A stretch of 64,000 bases of DNA from Hydractinia symbiolongicarpus (Eukaryota > Cnidaria > Hydrozoa > Anthoathecata > Hydractiniidae), in contig NC_079885.1 of assembly GCF_029227915.1 (NCBI RefSeq), positions 14,023,001 to 14,087,000 of the forward strand, read 5' to 3'. The notes beneath the pieces are model-generated. The model made no database searches. It was not told where the DNA came from and saw only the letters and a list, made by a program, of their open reading frames with translations. The position numbers and the translations under genes are program-made. Shown piece by piece: positions 1 to 14,200 of the stretch (within the stretch, counting starts at the first letter, position 1; the number at the start of each line of letters is the position of its first letter).

Positions 1-3000
1 CAAGTTACCATTGGTGTAGTCGTTCCAGTCTCAATGGACAATGACGTCCCAAGTCGTTTTCTTTGACGCCGTGACGTTTGAAAACGCCCAAGTACGCGCA
101 CAGTCCTTTAAATGCTATAGTATGGCCTTTGTAAGTCTAAAAAAGGCCTTACGCGTAAATCACGTGCTTCCACTCCCCAAACCAGGCTACCAATGGTGTA
201 CCTTTTGCGACTATCATTGAACTACGACGTCACAATTCCTTTTCCTTGGCGCTTTAGCGTTAAAACACTTTTAACTACGTGCACAGACCTCTAAATGCTG
301 TAATATTGCCTTTTGCAGCCAAATAAAGGCTTTACACGTAAATTACGTGGTTCTACCATCTTTTGCGGGATACCATTAGCCTAGTCCTTCCAGTCTCAAT
401 GGACTATGACGTTCCAAGTCCTTTTCCTTGGTGCCATGGCTATAGAACACTGTTAACTACGTTCACAGCCCTCTAAAGGCAGTAATATGTCCATTTGCAG
501 CCAAATAAAGGCCTTACACGTAAATCACGTTCTTCCACGTCCCCAGCAAGGCTACCAATGGTCTAGTGTTCCCAGTCTTAATCGTCTATGACGTCCCAAG
601 TCCTTTTCCTTGACGCAATTGCTATAGAACACTGTTAACTACGTGCACGGACCTTTGAACGCTGTAATATGGCTATTTGCAGCCTATTAAAGGCCTTATA
701 CGTAAATACCGTCGCTCCACCTGCCTGCGCAAGTTACCATTGGTGTAGTCCTTCCAGTCTCAATAGACTATGACGTTCCAATCAGTTTTCTTTGACGCGT
801 GACGTTTGAAAACCCGCAAGTACGCGCACAGTCCTCTAAATGCTATAGTATGGCTTTTGTAAGTCTAAAAAAGGCCTTACGCGTAAATCACGTGCTCCAA
901 CGTCCCCAGCAAGGCTACCAATGGTCTAGTGTTCCCAGTCTTAATGGTCTATGACGTCCCAAGTCCTTTTCCTTGACGCCATGGCTATAGAACACTGTTA
1001 ACTACGTGCACAGCCTTCTAAAGGCAGTATTATGTCTTTTTCATGCTAATAAAGGCCTTACCCGTAAATAACGTGCTTCCATGCTCCCAGCCATGCTACC
1101 ATTGATGTAGTCCTTCCAGTCTCAATGGAAAACGACGTTCCAAGTCGTTTTCCTTCGCGCTATGGCGTTAGAACACTGTTAACTACGTGCACGGCTCTTT
1201 GAACGCTGTAATATGGCCATTTGCAGACTAATAAAGGCTTTAAACGTAAATGCTGTCGTTTGAACTGCCTGCGCAGGTTACCATAGGAGTAGTCCTTCCA
1301 GTCTCAATGGACTATGACGTCCCAAGTCCTTTCCTTGGCGCCATGGCTTTAGAACAATGTTAACTCCGTGCACAGCTCTCTAAATGCTGTAACATGGCCT
1401 TTTGCAGACTAATAAAGGCTTTAAACGTAAATGCTGTCGTTCGAACTGCCTGCGCAGGTTACCATAGGAGTAGTCCTTCCAGTCTCAATGGACTATGACG
1501 TCCCAAGTCCTTTTCCTTGGCGCCATGGCTATAGAACACTGTCAACAACGTGCACAGCCCTCTAAAGCCAGTAATATGGCCATTTGCAGCCTAATAAAGC
1601 CTTTAAACGAAAATACCGTGATTCCACCACCCTCCGCGGGATACCATTGATCTAGTCCTTCCAGTCCCAATAGACTACAACGTGCCAAGTCGTTTTCTTT
1701 GGCACCTTGGCGTTAGAAGACCGGCAACTACGCGCACAGTCCTCTAAATGCTGTAACATGGCCTTTTACAGACTAATAAAGGTCTTACACGCAAATCACG
1801 TTTTTCCACGCCCCAAGCAAGGTTAGCAATGGTCTAGTGTTCCCAGTCTTAATGGAATATGACGTCTCAAGTCCTTTTCCTTGACGCCATGGCTTTAGAA
1901 CACTGTTAACTACGTCCACGGCCCTCTAAATGCGGCATTATCGTCTTTTACAGCCTAATAAAGGCGTTAGACGTAAACCACGTGCTTCCACGCTCCCAGC
2001 CAGGCCACCATTGATCTAGTCCTTCAATTCTCAATGGAATACGACGTTCCAAGTCGTTTTCCTTCCCGCTATGGCGTTAGAACACTGTTAACCACGTGCA
2101 CGTCCCTTTGAACGCTGTATAATGGCCATTTGCAGCCTATTAACGATCTTATACGTAAATACTGTCGCTCCATCTGCCTGCGCAAGTTACCATTGGTGTA
2201 GTCCTTCCAGTCTCAATGGACTATGACGTCCCACGTCGTTTTCTTTGACGCCGTGAGGTTTGAAAACAGCAAGTACGCGCACAGTCCTCTAAATGCTATA
2301 GTATGGCTATTTGCAGCCTAATAAAGGCCTTCCACGTAAATCACGTTCTTCCACGTCCCCAGCAAGGCTACCAATGGTCTAGTGTTCCCAGTCTTAATGG
2401 AATGTGACGTACAAAGTCCTTTTTCTTGACGCCATGGCTATAGAACACTGTTAACTACGTGCACAGCCCCCTGTAAGCCGTATTAATGCCTTTGCAGCCT
2501 AATAAAGGCCTTAGACGTAAACCACGTGCCTCCACGCTCCCAGCCTGGCTACCATTGATCTAGTCCTTCAAGTCTCAATGGACTACAACTTGCCTAGTCG
2601 TTCTCCTTGGCGTCATGGCTTTAGAGCACTGTAAACTATGTGCACAGCCCTCTAAATGCTGCAGTATGTCCTTTTAGAGACTAATAAAGGCGTTGCACGT
2701 AAATCACGTCCTTCCACGTCCCCAGCAGGCTACCAATGGCCTAGTGTTCCCAGTCTCAATGGACTACAACGTGCCAAGTCCTTCTCCTTGACGCCATGGC
2801 TATAGAACACTGTTAACTACGTGCACAGCCCTCTAAAGGCAGTAATATGGCCATTTGCAGCCTAATAAAGGCCTTACACGTAAATCACGTTCTTCCACGT
2901 CCCCAGCAAGGCTACCAATGGTCTAGTGTTTCCAGTCTCAATGGACTACAACGTGCCAAGTCCTTCTCCTTGACGCCATGGCTATAGAACAATGTTAACT

Positions 3001-3634
3001 CCGTGCACAGCCCTCTAAATGCTGTAACATGGCTTTTTGTAGACTAATAAAGGCTTTACACGTAAATGCCGTGATTCCATTACCCTCCGCGGGATAGCAT
3101 TGGTCTAGTCCTTCTAGTCCCAATGGACTACAACGTGCCAATTCGTTTTCTTTGGCCCCTTGGCGTTAGAAGACCGGCAACTACGCGCACAGCCCTCTAA
3201 GGGCAGTAATATGTCCATTTGCAGCCTAATAAAAGCCTTACACGTAAATCACGTTCTTCCACGTCCCCAGCAAGGCTACCAATGGTCTAGTGTTCCCAGT
3301 CTTAATGGTCTATGACGTCCTAAGTCCTTTTCCTTGACGCCATGGCTATAGAACACTGTTAACTACGTGCACAGCCTTCTAAAGGCAGTATTATGTCTTT
3401 TTCAGGCTAATAAAGGCCTTACCCGTAAATAACGTGCTTCCATGCTCCCAGCCATGCTACCATTGATGTAGTCCTTCCAGTCTCAATGGAATACGACGTT
3501 CCAAGTCGTTTTCCTTCGCGCTATGGCGTTAGAACACTGTTAACTACGTGCACGGCTCTTTGAACGCTGTAATATGGCCATTTGCAGCCTATTAAATGCC
3601 TTATACGTAAATACTGTGGCTCCACCTGCCTGCG
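1..3634. repeat. Higher-order satellite repeat, copy 1 (20 monomers)
   Basis: The sequence beginning CAAGTTACCATTGGTGTAG at 1 returns at 3635 and 7266 with the same neighbouring monomers in the same order. The period is 3634 then 3631 bp, about 20 monomers of 181.6 bp. Copies 1 and 2 differ by scattered substitutions and small indels. The window may begin inside a longer run. Confidence 0.9.
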
Positions 3635-6600
3635 CAAGTTACCATTGGTGTAGTCGTTCCAGTCTCAATGGACAATGACGTCCCAAGTCGTTTTCTTTGA
3701 CGCCGTGACGTTTGAAAACGCCCAAGTACGCGCACAGTCCTTTAAATGCTATAGTATGGCCTTTGTAAGTCTAAAAAAGGTCTTACGCGTAAATCACGTG
3801 CTTCCACTCCCCAAACCAGGCTACCAATGGTGTGTCTTTTGCGACTATCATTGAACTACGACGTCACAATTCCTTTTCCTTGGCGCTTTAGCGTTAAAAC
3901 ACTTTTAACTACGTGCACAGACCTCTAAATGCTGTAATATTGCCTTTTGCAGCCAAATAAAGGCTTTACACGTAAATTACGTGGTTCTACCATCTTTCGC
4001 GGGATACCATTAGCCTAGTCCTTCCAGTCTCAATGGACTATGACGTTCCAAGTCCTTTTCCTTGGTGCCATGGCTATAGAACACTGTTAACTACGTTCAC
4101 AGCCCTTTAAAGGCAGTAATATGTCCATTTGCAGCCTAATAAAGGCCTTACACGTAAATCACGTTCTTCCACGTCCCCAGCAAGGCTACCAATGGTCTAG
4201 TGTTCCCAGTCTTATTCGTCTATGACGTCCCAAGTCCTTTTCTTTGACGCAATTGCTATAGAACACTGTTAACTACGTGCACGGACCTTTGAACGCTGTA
4301 ATATGGCTATTTGCAGCCTATTAAAGGCCTTATACGTAAATACCGTCGCTCCACCTGCCTGCGCAAGTTACCATTGGTGTAGTCCTTCCAGTCTCAATAG
4401 ACTATGACGTTCCAATCAGTTTTCTTTGACGCGTGACGTTTGAAAACCCGCAAGTACGCGCACAGTCCTCTAAATGCTATAGTATGGCTTTTGTAAGTCT
4501 AAAAAAGGCCTTACGCGTAAATCACGTGCTCCAACGTCCCCAGCAAGGCTACCAATGGTCTAGTGTTCCCAGTCTTAATGGTCTATGACGTCCCAAGTCC
4601 TTTTCCTTGACGCCATGGCTATAGAACACTGTTAACTACGTGCACAGCCTTCTAAAGGCAGTATTATGTCTTTTTCATGCTAATAAACGCCTTACCCGTA
4701 AATAACGTGCTTCCATGCTCCCAGCCATGCTACCATTGATGTAGTCCTTCCAGTCTCAATGGAATACGACGTTCCAAGTCGTTTTCCTTCGCGCTATGGC
4801 GTTAGAACACTGTTAACTACGTGCACGGCTCTTTGAACGCTGTAATATGGCCATTTGCAGACTAATAAAGGCTTTAAACGTAAATGCTGTCGTTCGAACT
4901 GCCTGCGCAGGTTACCATAGGAGTAGTCCTTCCAGTCTCAATGGACTATGACGTCCCAAGTCCTTTCCTTGGCGCCATGGCTTTAGAACAATGTTAACTC
5001 CGTGCACAGCTCTCTAAATGCTGTAACATGGCCTTTTGCAGACTAATAAAGGCTTTAAACGTAAATGCTGTCGTTCGAACTGCCTGCGCAGGTTACCATA
5101 GGAGTAGTCCTTCCAGTCTCAATGGACTATGACGTCCCAAGTCCTTTTCCTTGGCGCCATGGCTATAGAACACTGTCAACAACGTGCACAGCCCTCTAAA
5201 GCCAGTAATATGGCCATTTGCAGCCTAATAAAGCCTTTACACGAAAATACCGTGATTCCACCACCCTCCGCGGGATACCATTGATCTAGTCCTTTTAGTC
5301 CCAATAGACTACAACGTGCCAAGTCGTTTTCTTTGGCACCTTGGCGTTAGAAGACCGGCAACTACGCGCACAGTCCTCTAAATGCTGTAACATGGCCTTT
5401 TACAGACTAATAAAGGTCTTACACGCAAATCACGTTTTTACACGCCCCAAGCAAGGTTAGCAATGGTCTAGTGTTCCCAGTCTTAATGGAATATGACGTC
5501 TCAAGTCCTTTTCCTTGACGCCATGGCTTTATAACACTGTTAACTACGTCCACGGCCCTCTAAATGCGGCATTATCGTCTTTTACAGCCTTATAAAGGCG
5601 TTAGACGTAAACCACGTGCTTCCACGCTCCCAGCCAGGCCACCATTGATCTAGTCCTTCAATTCTCAATGGAATACGACGTTCCAAGTCGTTTTCCTTCG
5701 CGCTATGGCGTTAGAACACTGTTAACCACGTGCACGGCCCTTTGAACGCTGTATAATGGCCATTTGCAGCCTATTAACGATCTTATACGTAAATACTGTC
5801 GCTCCATCTGCCTGCGCAAGTTACCATTGGTGTAGTCCTTCCAGTCTCAATGGACTATGACGTCCCACGTCGTTTTCTTTGACGCCGTGAGGTTTGAAAA
5901 CAGCAAGTACGCGCACAGTCCTCTAAATGCTATAGTATGGCTATTTGCAGCCTAATAAAGGCCTTCCACGTAAATCACGTTCTTCCACGTCCCCAGCAAG
6001 GCTACCAATGGTCTAGTGTTCCCAGTCTTAATGGAATGTGACGTACAAAGTCCTTTTTCTTGACGCCATGCCTATAGAACACTGTTAACTACGTGCACAG
6101 CCCCCTGTAAGCCGTATTATTGCCTTTGCAGCCTAATAAAGGCCTTAGACGTAAACCACGTGCCTCCACGCTCCCAGCCTGGCTACCATTGATCTAGTCC
6201 TTCAAGTCTCAATGGACTACAACTTGCCTAGTCGTTCTCCTTGGCGTCATGGCTTTAGAGCACTGTGAACTATGTGCACAGCCCTCTAAATGCTGCAGTA
6301 TGTCCTTTTACAGACTAATAAAGGCGTTGCACGTAAATCACGTCCTTCCACGTCCCCAGCAAGGCCACCAATGGCCTAGTGTTCCCAGTCTCAATGGACT
6401 ACAACGTGCCAAGTCCTTCTCCTTGACGCCATGGCTATAGAACACTGTTAACTACGTGCACAGCCCTCTAAAGGCAGTAATATGGCCATTTGCAGCCTAA
6501 TAAAGGCCTTACACGTAAATCACGTTCTTCCACGTCCCCAGCAAGGCTACCAATGGTCTAGTGTTCCCAGTCTCAATGGACTACAACGTGCCAAGTCCTT

Positions 6601-7265
6601 CTCCTTGACGCCATGGCTATAGAACAATGTTAACTCCGTGCACAGCCCTCTAAATGCTGTAACATGGCTTTTTGCAGACTAATAAAGGCTTTACACGTAA
6701 ATGCCGTGATTCCATTACCCTCCGCGGGATAGCATTGGTCTAGTCCTTCCAGTCCCAATGGACTACAACGTGCCATGTCGTTTTCTTTGGCCCCTTGGCG
6801 TTAGAAGACCGGCAACTACGCGCACAGCCCTCTAAGGGCAGTAATATGTCCATTTGCAGCCTAATAAAAGCCTTAAACGTAAATCACGTTCTTCCACGTC
6901 CCCAGCAACGCTACCAATGGTCTAGTGTTCCCAGTCTTAATGGTCTATGACGTCCTAAGTCCTTTTCCTTGACGCCATGGCTATAGAACACTGTTAACTA
7001 CGTGCACAGCCTTCTAAAGTATTATGTATTTTTCAGGCTAATAAAGGCCTTACCCGTAAATAACGTGCTTCCATGCTCCCAGCCATGCTACCATTGATGT
7101 AGTCCTTCCAGTCTCAATGGAATACGACGTTCCAAGTCGTTTTCGTTCGCGCTATGGCGTTAGAACACTGTTAACTACGTGCACGGCTCTTTGAACGCTG
7201 TAATATGGCCATTTGCAGCCTATTAAATGCCTTATATGTAAATACTGTGCCTCCGCCTGCCTGCG
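3635..7265. repeat. Higher-order satellite repeat, copy 2
   Basis: Follows copy 1 monomer for monomer. Example: the block ATGCTCCCAGCCATGCTACC near 1081 recurs near 4711. Small private changes include loss of a few bases near 7018 and single substitutions such as CGTTTTCGTTCGC near 7140. Confidence 0.9.
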
Positions 7266-8040
7266 CAAGTTACCATTGGTGTAGTCGTTCCAGTCTCAAT
7301 GGACAATGACGTCCCAAGTCGTTTTCTTTGACGCCGTGACGTTTGAAAACGCCCAAGTACGCGCACAGTCCTTTAAATGCTATAGTATGGCCTTTGTAAG
7401 TCTAAAAAAGGCCTTACGCGTAAATCACGTGCTTCCACTCCCCAAACCAGGCTACCAATGGTGTACCTTTTGCGACTATCATTGAACTACGACGTCACAA
7501 TTCCTTTTCCTTGGCGCTTTAGCGTTAAAACACTTTTAACTACGTGCACAGACCTCTAAATGCTGTAATATTGCCTTTTGCAGCCAAATAAAGGCTTTAC
7601 ACGTAAATTACGTGGTTCTACCACCTTTCGCGGGATACCATTAGTCTAGTCCTTCCAGTGCCATGGCTATAGAACACTGTTAACTACGTTCACAGCCCTC
7701 TAAAGGCAGTAATATGTCCATTTGCAGCCTAATAAAGGCCTTACACGTAAATCACGTTCTTCCACGTCCCCAGCAAGGCTACCAATGGTCTAGTGTTCCC
7801 AGTCTTAATCGTCTATGACGTCCCAAGTCCTTTTCCTTGACGCAATTGCTATAGAACACTGTTAACTACGTGCACGGACCTTTGAACGCTGTAATATGGC
7901 TATTTGCAGCCTATTAAAGGCCTTATACGTAAATACCGTCGCTCCACCTGCCTGCGCAAGTTACCATTGGTGTAGTCCTTCCAGTCTCAATAGACTATGA
8001 CGTTCCAATCAGTTTTCTTTGACGCGTGACGTTTGAAAAC
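7266..8040. repeat. Higher-order satellite repeat, copy 3, interrupted
   Basis: Follows positions 1 to about 805 of copy 1. Near 7660 an internal deletion of about 38 bp joins CTTCCAGT directly to GCCATGGC, with the bases GTGCC present at the break. At about 8040 the sequence switches back to an earlier point of the 20-mer, so the copy is incomplete. Confidence 0.8.
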
Positions 8041-8537
8041 GCCCAAGTACGCGCACAGTCCTTTAAATGCTATAGTATGGCCTTTGTAAGTCTAAAAAAG
8101 GCCTTACGCGTAAATCACGTGCTTCCACTCCCCAAACCAGGCTAACAATGGTGTACCTTTTGCGACTATCATTGAACTACGACGTCACAATTCCTTTTCC
8201 TTGGCGCTTTAGCGTTAAAACACTTTTAACTACGTGCACAGACCTCTAAATGCTGTAATATTGCCTTTTGCAGCCAAATAAAGGCTTTACACGTAAATTT
8301 CGTGGTTCTACCACCTTTCGCGGGATACCATTAGTCTAGTCCTTCCAGTCTCAATGGACTATGACGTCCCAAGTCCTTTTCCTTGGTGCCATGGCTATAG
8401 AACACTGTTAACTACGTTCACAGCCCTCTAAAGGCAGTAATATGTCCATTTGCAGTCTAATAAAGGCCTTACACGCAAATCACGTTCTTCCACGTCCCCA
8501 GCAAGGCTACCAATGGTCTAGTGTTCCCAGTCTTAAT
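8039..8537. repeat. Satellite block re-entering the higher-order repeat
   Basis: Matches positions 82 to about 580 of copy 1 at a constant offset of 7957, so these monomers occur twice within copy 3. This is the signature of unequal exchange at about 8039. The match ends after CAGTCTTAATGG. Confidence 0.75.
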
Positions 8538-9099
8538 GGAATATGACGTCCAAAGTCCTTTTCCTTGACGCCATGTCGTTAGAACACTGTTAGCTACGTG
8601 CACGGACCTTTGAACGCTGTAATATGGCTATTTGCAGCCTATTAAAGGCCTTATACGTAAATACCGTCGCTCCACCTGCCTGCGCAAGTTACCATTAGTG
8701 TAGTCCTTCCAGTCTCAATAGACTATGACGTTCCAATTCGTTTTCTTTGACGCCGTGACGTTTGAAAACCCGCAAGTACGCGCACATTCCTCTAAATGCT
8801 ATAGTATGGCTTTTGTAAGTCTAAAAAACGCCTGACGCGTAAATCACGTGCTTCCACTCTCCAAACCAGGCTACCAATGGTGTACTTTTCGGACTATCAT
8901 TGAACTACGACGTCCCAATTCCTTTTCCTTTGCGCTTTAGCGTTAAAACACATTTAACTACGTGCACAGGCCTCTAAATGCTGTAATATTGCCTTTTGCA
9001 GCCATATAAAGGCTTTACACGTAAATAACGTGGTTCCACCACCTTTCGCGGGATACCATTGGTCTAGTCCTTCCAGTTTCAATGGACTAAGACTTGCCA
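8535..9099. repeat. Satellite duplicated block A, copy 1
   Basis: About three monomers carrying the distinctive CCATGTCGTTAGAACACTG and GTTAGCTACGTGC variants. The same block recurs at 10716-11280, 2181 bp (12 monomers) downstream. The two copies diverge after GACTTGCCAAGTCGTT. Confidence 0.75.
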
Positions 9100-9162
9100 A
9101 GTCGTTTTCTTTGACGCCGTGAGGTTTGAAAACCGCAAGTACGCGCACAGTCCTCTAAATGC

Positions 9163-10620
9163 TGTAACATACCCTTTTACAGACTAATAAAGGTCTTACA
9201 CGCAAATCACGTTTTTCCGCGCCCCAAGCAAGGTTAGCAATGGTCTAGTGTTCCCAGTCTTAATGGAATATGACGTCTCAAGTCCTTTTCCTTGACGCCA
9301 TGGCTTTAGAACACTGTTAACTACGTCCACGGCCCTCTAAATGCGGCATTATCGTCTTTTACAGCCTAATAAAGGCGTTAGACGTAAACCACGTGCTTCC
9401 ACGCTCCCAGCCAGGCCACCATTGATCTAGTCCTTCAATTCTCAATGGAATACGACATTCCAAGTCGTTTTCCTTCGCGCTATGGCGTTAGAACACTGTT
9501 AACCACGTGCACGGCACTTTGAACGCTGTATAATGGCCATTTGCAGCCTATTAACGATCTTATACGTAAATACTGTCGCTCCATCTGCCTGCACAAGTTA
9601 CCATTGGTGTAGTCCTTCCAGTCTCAATGGACTATGACGTCCCACGTCGTTTTCTTTGACGCCGTGAGGTTTGAAAACCGCAAGTACGCGCACAGTCCTC
9701 TAAATGCTATAGTATGGCTATTTGCAGCCTAATAAAGGCCTTCCACGTAAATCACGTTCTTCCACGTCCCCAGCAAGGCTACCAATGGTCTACTGTTCCC
9801 AGTCTTAATGGAATGTGACGTACAAAGTCCTTTTTCTTGACGCCATGGCTATAGAACACTGTTAACTACGTGCACAGCCCCCTGTAAGCCGTATTAATGC
9901 CTTTGCAGCCTAATAAAGGCTTTAGACGTAAACCACGTGCCTCCACGCTCCCAGCCTGGCTACCATTGATCTAGTCCTTCAAGTCTCAATGGACTACAAC
10001 TTGCCTAGTCGTTCTCCTTGGCGTCATGGCTTTAGAGCACTGTGAACTATGTGCACAGCCCTCTAAATGCTGCAGTATGTCCTTTTACAGACTAATAAAG
10101 GCGTTGCACGTAAATCACGTCCTTCCACGTCCCCAGCAAGGCTACCAATGGCCTAGTGTTCCCAGTCTCAATGGACTACAACGTGTCAAGTCCTTCTCCT
10201 TGACGCCATGGCTATAGAACACTGTTAACTACGTGCACAGCCCTCTAAAGGCAGTAATATGGCCATTTGCAGCCTAATAAAGGCCTTACACGTAAATCAC
10301 GTTCTTCCACGTCCCCAGCAAGGCTACCAATGGTCTAGTGTTCCAAGTCTCAATGGACTACAACGTGCCAAGTCCTTCTCCTTGACGCCATGGCTATAGA
10401 ACAATGTTAACTCCGTGCACAGCCCTCTAAATGCTGTAACATGGCTTTTTGCAGACTAATAAAGGCTTTACACGTAAATGCCGTGATTCCGTTACCCTCC
10501 GCGGGATACCATTGGTCTAGTCCTTCCAGTCCCAATGGACTACAACGTGCCAAGTCGTTTTCTTTGGCCCCTTGGCGTTAGAAGACCGGCAACTACGCGC
10601 ACAGCCCTCTAAAGGCAGTA
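9163..10620. repeat. Fragment of the 20-monomer higher-order repeat
   Basis: Matches copy 1 from about 1752 to 3190 at a constant offset of about 7411, including the ATGGCTTTAGAGCACTG monomer (2615 in copy 1, 10026 here). It is the last clear piece of the 3.63-kb organisation. Confidence 0.75.
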
Positions 10621-10715
10621 ATATGTCCATTTGCAGCCTAATAAAGGCCTTACACGTAAATCACGTTCTTCCACGTCCCCAGCAAGGCTACCTATGGTGT
10701 AGTGTTCCCAGTCTT

Positions 10716-11280
10716 AATGGAATATGACGTCCAAAGTCCTTTTCCTTGACGCCATGTCGTTAGAACACTGTTAGCTACGTGCACGGACCTTTGAACGCTG
10801 TAATATGGCTATTTGCAGCCTATTAAAGGCCTTATACGTAAATACCGTCGCTCCACCTGCCTGCGCAAGTTACCATTGGTGTAGTCCTTCCAGTCTCAAT
10901 AGAATATGACGTTCCAATTCGTTTTCTTTGACGCCGTGACGTTTGAAAACCCGCAAGTACGCGCACATTCCTCTAAATGCTATAGTATGGCTTTTGTAAG
11001 TCTAAAAAACGCGTTACGCGTAAATCACGTGCTTCCACTCTCCAAACCAGGCTACCAATGGTGTACTTTTCGGACTATCATTGAACTACGACGTCCCAAT
11101 TCCTTTTCCTTTGCGCTTTAGCGTTAAAACACATTTAACTACGTGCACAGGACTCTAAATGCTGTAATATTGCCTTTTGCAGCCATATAAAGGCTTTACA
11201 CGTAAATAACGTGGTTCCACCACCTTTCGCGGGATACCATTGGTCTAGTCCTTCCAGTTTCAATGGACTAAGACTTGCCA
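10716..11280. repeat. Satellite duplicated block A, copy 2
   Basis: Second copy of the block at 8535-9099, offset 2181 bp. After the shared GACTTGCCAAGTCGTT it continues into a different monomer type (CTCCTTGGCGTCATGG). Confidence 0.75.
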
Positions 11281-14200
11281 AGTCGTTCTCCTTGGCGTCA
11301 TGGCTTTAGAGCACTGTGAACTATGTGCACAGCCCTCTAAATGCTGCAATATGTCCTTTTGCAGACTAATAAAGGCGTTGCACGTAAATCACGTGCTTCC
11401 ACGTCCCCAGCAAGGCTACCAATGGCCTAGTGTTTCCAGTCTCAATGGACTACAACGTGCCAAGTCCTTCTCCTTGACGCCATGGCTATAGAACACTGTT
11501 AACTACGTGCACAGCCCTCTAAAGGCAGTAATATGGCCATTTGCAGCCTAATAAAGGCGTTATACGTAAATACCGTCGTTCCACCTGCCTGCGCAGGTTA
11601 CCAATGGTCTAGTGTTCCCAGTCTTAATGGAATATGACGTCCCAAGTCCTTTTCCCAGACGCCATGGCTATAAAACACTGTTAACTACGTGGACAGCCCC
11701 ATGTAAGCCGTATTATAGCCTTTGCAGCCTAATAAAGACCTTAGACGTAAACCACGTGCTTCCACGCTCCCAGCCAGGCTACCATTGATCTAGTCCTTCC
11801 AGTTCCAATGGACTACGACTTGCCAAGTCGGTCTCCTTGGCGTCATGACTTTAGAGCTCTGTGAACTATGTGCACAGCCCTCTATATGCTGCATTAAGTC
11901 CTTTTACAGACTAATAAAGGCCTTGCACGTAAATCACGTTCTTCCACGCTCCCAGCCAGGCTACCATTGATCTAGTCCTTCTAGTCTCAATGGACTACGA
12001 CTTGCCAAGTCGTTCTCCTTGGCGTCATGGCTTTAGAGCACTGTGAACTATGTGCACAGCCCTCTAAATGCTGCAATATGTCCTTTAACAGACTAATAAA
12101 GGCCTTGCACGTAAATCACGTTCTTCCACGTCCTCAGCAAGGCTACCAATGGCCTAGTGTTCCCAGTCTCAATGGATTACAACGTGCCAAGCCCTTTTCC
12201 TTGACGCCATGGCTATAGAACACTGTTAACTACGTGCACAGCCTTCTAAAAGCAGTATTATGTCCTTTTGCAGACTAATGAAGACCTTACACGTAAATAA
12301 CGTTCTTCCATGCTCCCAGCCATGCTACCATTGATCTAGTTCTTCAAGTCTCAATGGAATACAACGTTCCAAGTCGTTTTCCTTCGCGCTATGGCGTTAA
12401 AACACTGTTAACTACGTGCACGGCCCTTTGAACGCTGTAATATGGCCATTTGCAGCCTATTAAAAGCCTTTTACGTAAATACCATCGCTCTACCTGCCTG
12501 CGCAAGTTACCGTTGGTGTAGTCCTTCCAGTCTCAATGGATTATGACGTCCCAAGTCGTTTTCTTTGACGCCGTGACGTTTGAAAACCCGCAAGTACGCG
12601 CACAGTCCTCTAAATGTTATAGTATGGCTTTTGCAAGTCTAAAAAAGGCCTTACGCGTAAATCACGTGCTTCCACTCCCCAAACCAGGGTACTAATGGTG
12701 TACCTATCCGACTATCATTGAACTACGACGTCCCAATTCCTTTTCCTTGGCGCTTTAGCGTTAAAACACATTTAACTACGTGCACAGGCCTCTAAATGCT
12801 GAAACATGGCCTTTTGCAGACTAATAAAGGCCTTTCACGTAAACCACGTGCTTCCACGCTCCCAACCAGGCTACCATTGGTCTAGTGTTTCCAGTCTCAA
12901 TGGAATATGACGTCCCAAGTCTCTTTCCTTGGCGCCATGGCTTTAGAACACTTTTAACTCCGTGCACAGCCCTCTAAAGGCTGTAAGATGGCCATTTGCA
13001 GTTAAATAAAGGCGTTATACGTGAATACCATCGTTCCACCTGCCTGCGCAGGTTACCATTGGAGTAGTCCTTCCAGTCTCAATGGACTATGACGCCCCAA
13101 GTCCTTTTCCTTGGCGCAATGGCTTTAGAACAATGTTAACTCCGTGCACATCCCTATAAATATTGTAACACAGCCTTTTGCAGACTAACAAAGGCTTTAA
13201 ACGTAAATACTGTCGTTCCTACTGCCTGCACAGGTTACCTAAGGAGTAGTCCTTCCAGTCTCAATGGACTATGACTTCCCAAGTCCTTTTCCTTGGCGCC
13301 ATGGCTATAGAACACTGTTAACTACGTGCACAGCGCTCTAAAGGCAGTATTATGGCCTTTTGCAGCCTAATAAAACCTTTACACGAAAATACCGTGATTC
13401 CACCACCCTCCGCGGGATACCATTGGTCTAGTCCTTCCAGTCCCAATGGACTACAACGTGGCAAGTCGTTTTCTTTGGCACCTTGGCGTTAGAAGACCGG
13501 CAACTACGCGCACAGTCCTCTAAATGCTGTAACATGGCCTTTTACAGACTAATAAAGGTCTTACACGCAAATCACGTTCTTCCACGCCCCAAGCAAGGTT
13601 ACCAATGGTCTAGTGTTCCCAGTCTTAATGGAATATGACGTTTCAAGTCCATTTCCTTGACGCCATGGCTTTAGAACACTGTTAACTACGTCCACAGCCC
13701 TCTAAATGCGGCATTATCGTCTTTTGCAGCCTAATAAAGGCCTTAGACGTAAAACACGTGCTTCCATGCTCCCAGCCAGGCTACCATTGATCTACTCCTT
13801 CAAGTCTCAATGGACTACAACTTGCCTAGTCGTTCTCCTTGGCGTCATGGCGTTAGAGCACTGTGAACTAGGTGCACAGCCCTCTAAATGCTGCAATATG
13901 TCCTTTTACAGACTAATAAAGGCGTTGCACGTAAATCACGTTCTTCCAGTCCCCAGCAAAGCCACCAATGGCCTAGTGTTCCCAGTCTCAATGGACTACA
14001 ACGTGCCAAGTCCTTTTCCTTGACGCCATGGCTATAGAACACTGTTAACTACGTGCACAGCCTTCTAAAGGCAGTATTACGTCCTTTTGCAGACTAATAA
14101 AGACATTACACGTAAATAACGTGCTTCCATGCTCCCAGCGATGCTACCATTGATCTAGTCCTTCAAGTCTCATTGGAATACGACGTTCCAAGTCGTTTTC

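Noticed and set aside
1430-1450. tRNA-like B box (GTTCGAACTGC) in some monomers
   Set aside because: It is present in a minority of monomers with no matching A box at a usable distance, and most copies have GTTCCAAC or GTTCCACC.
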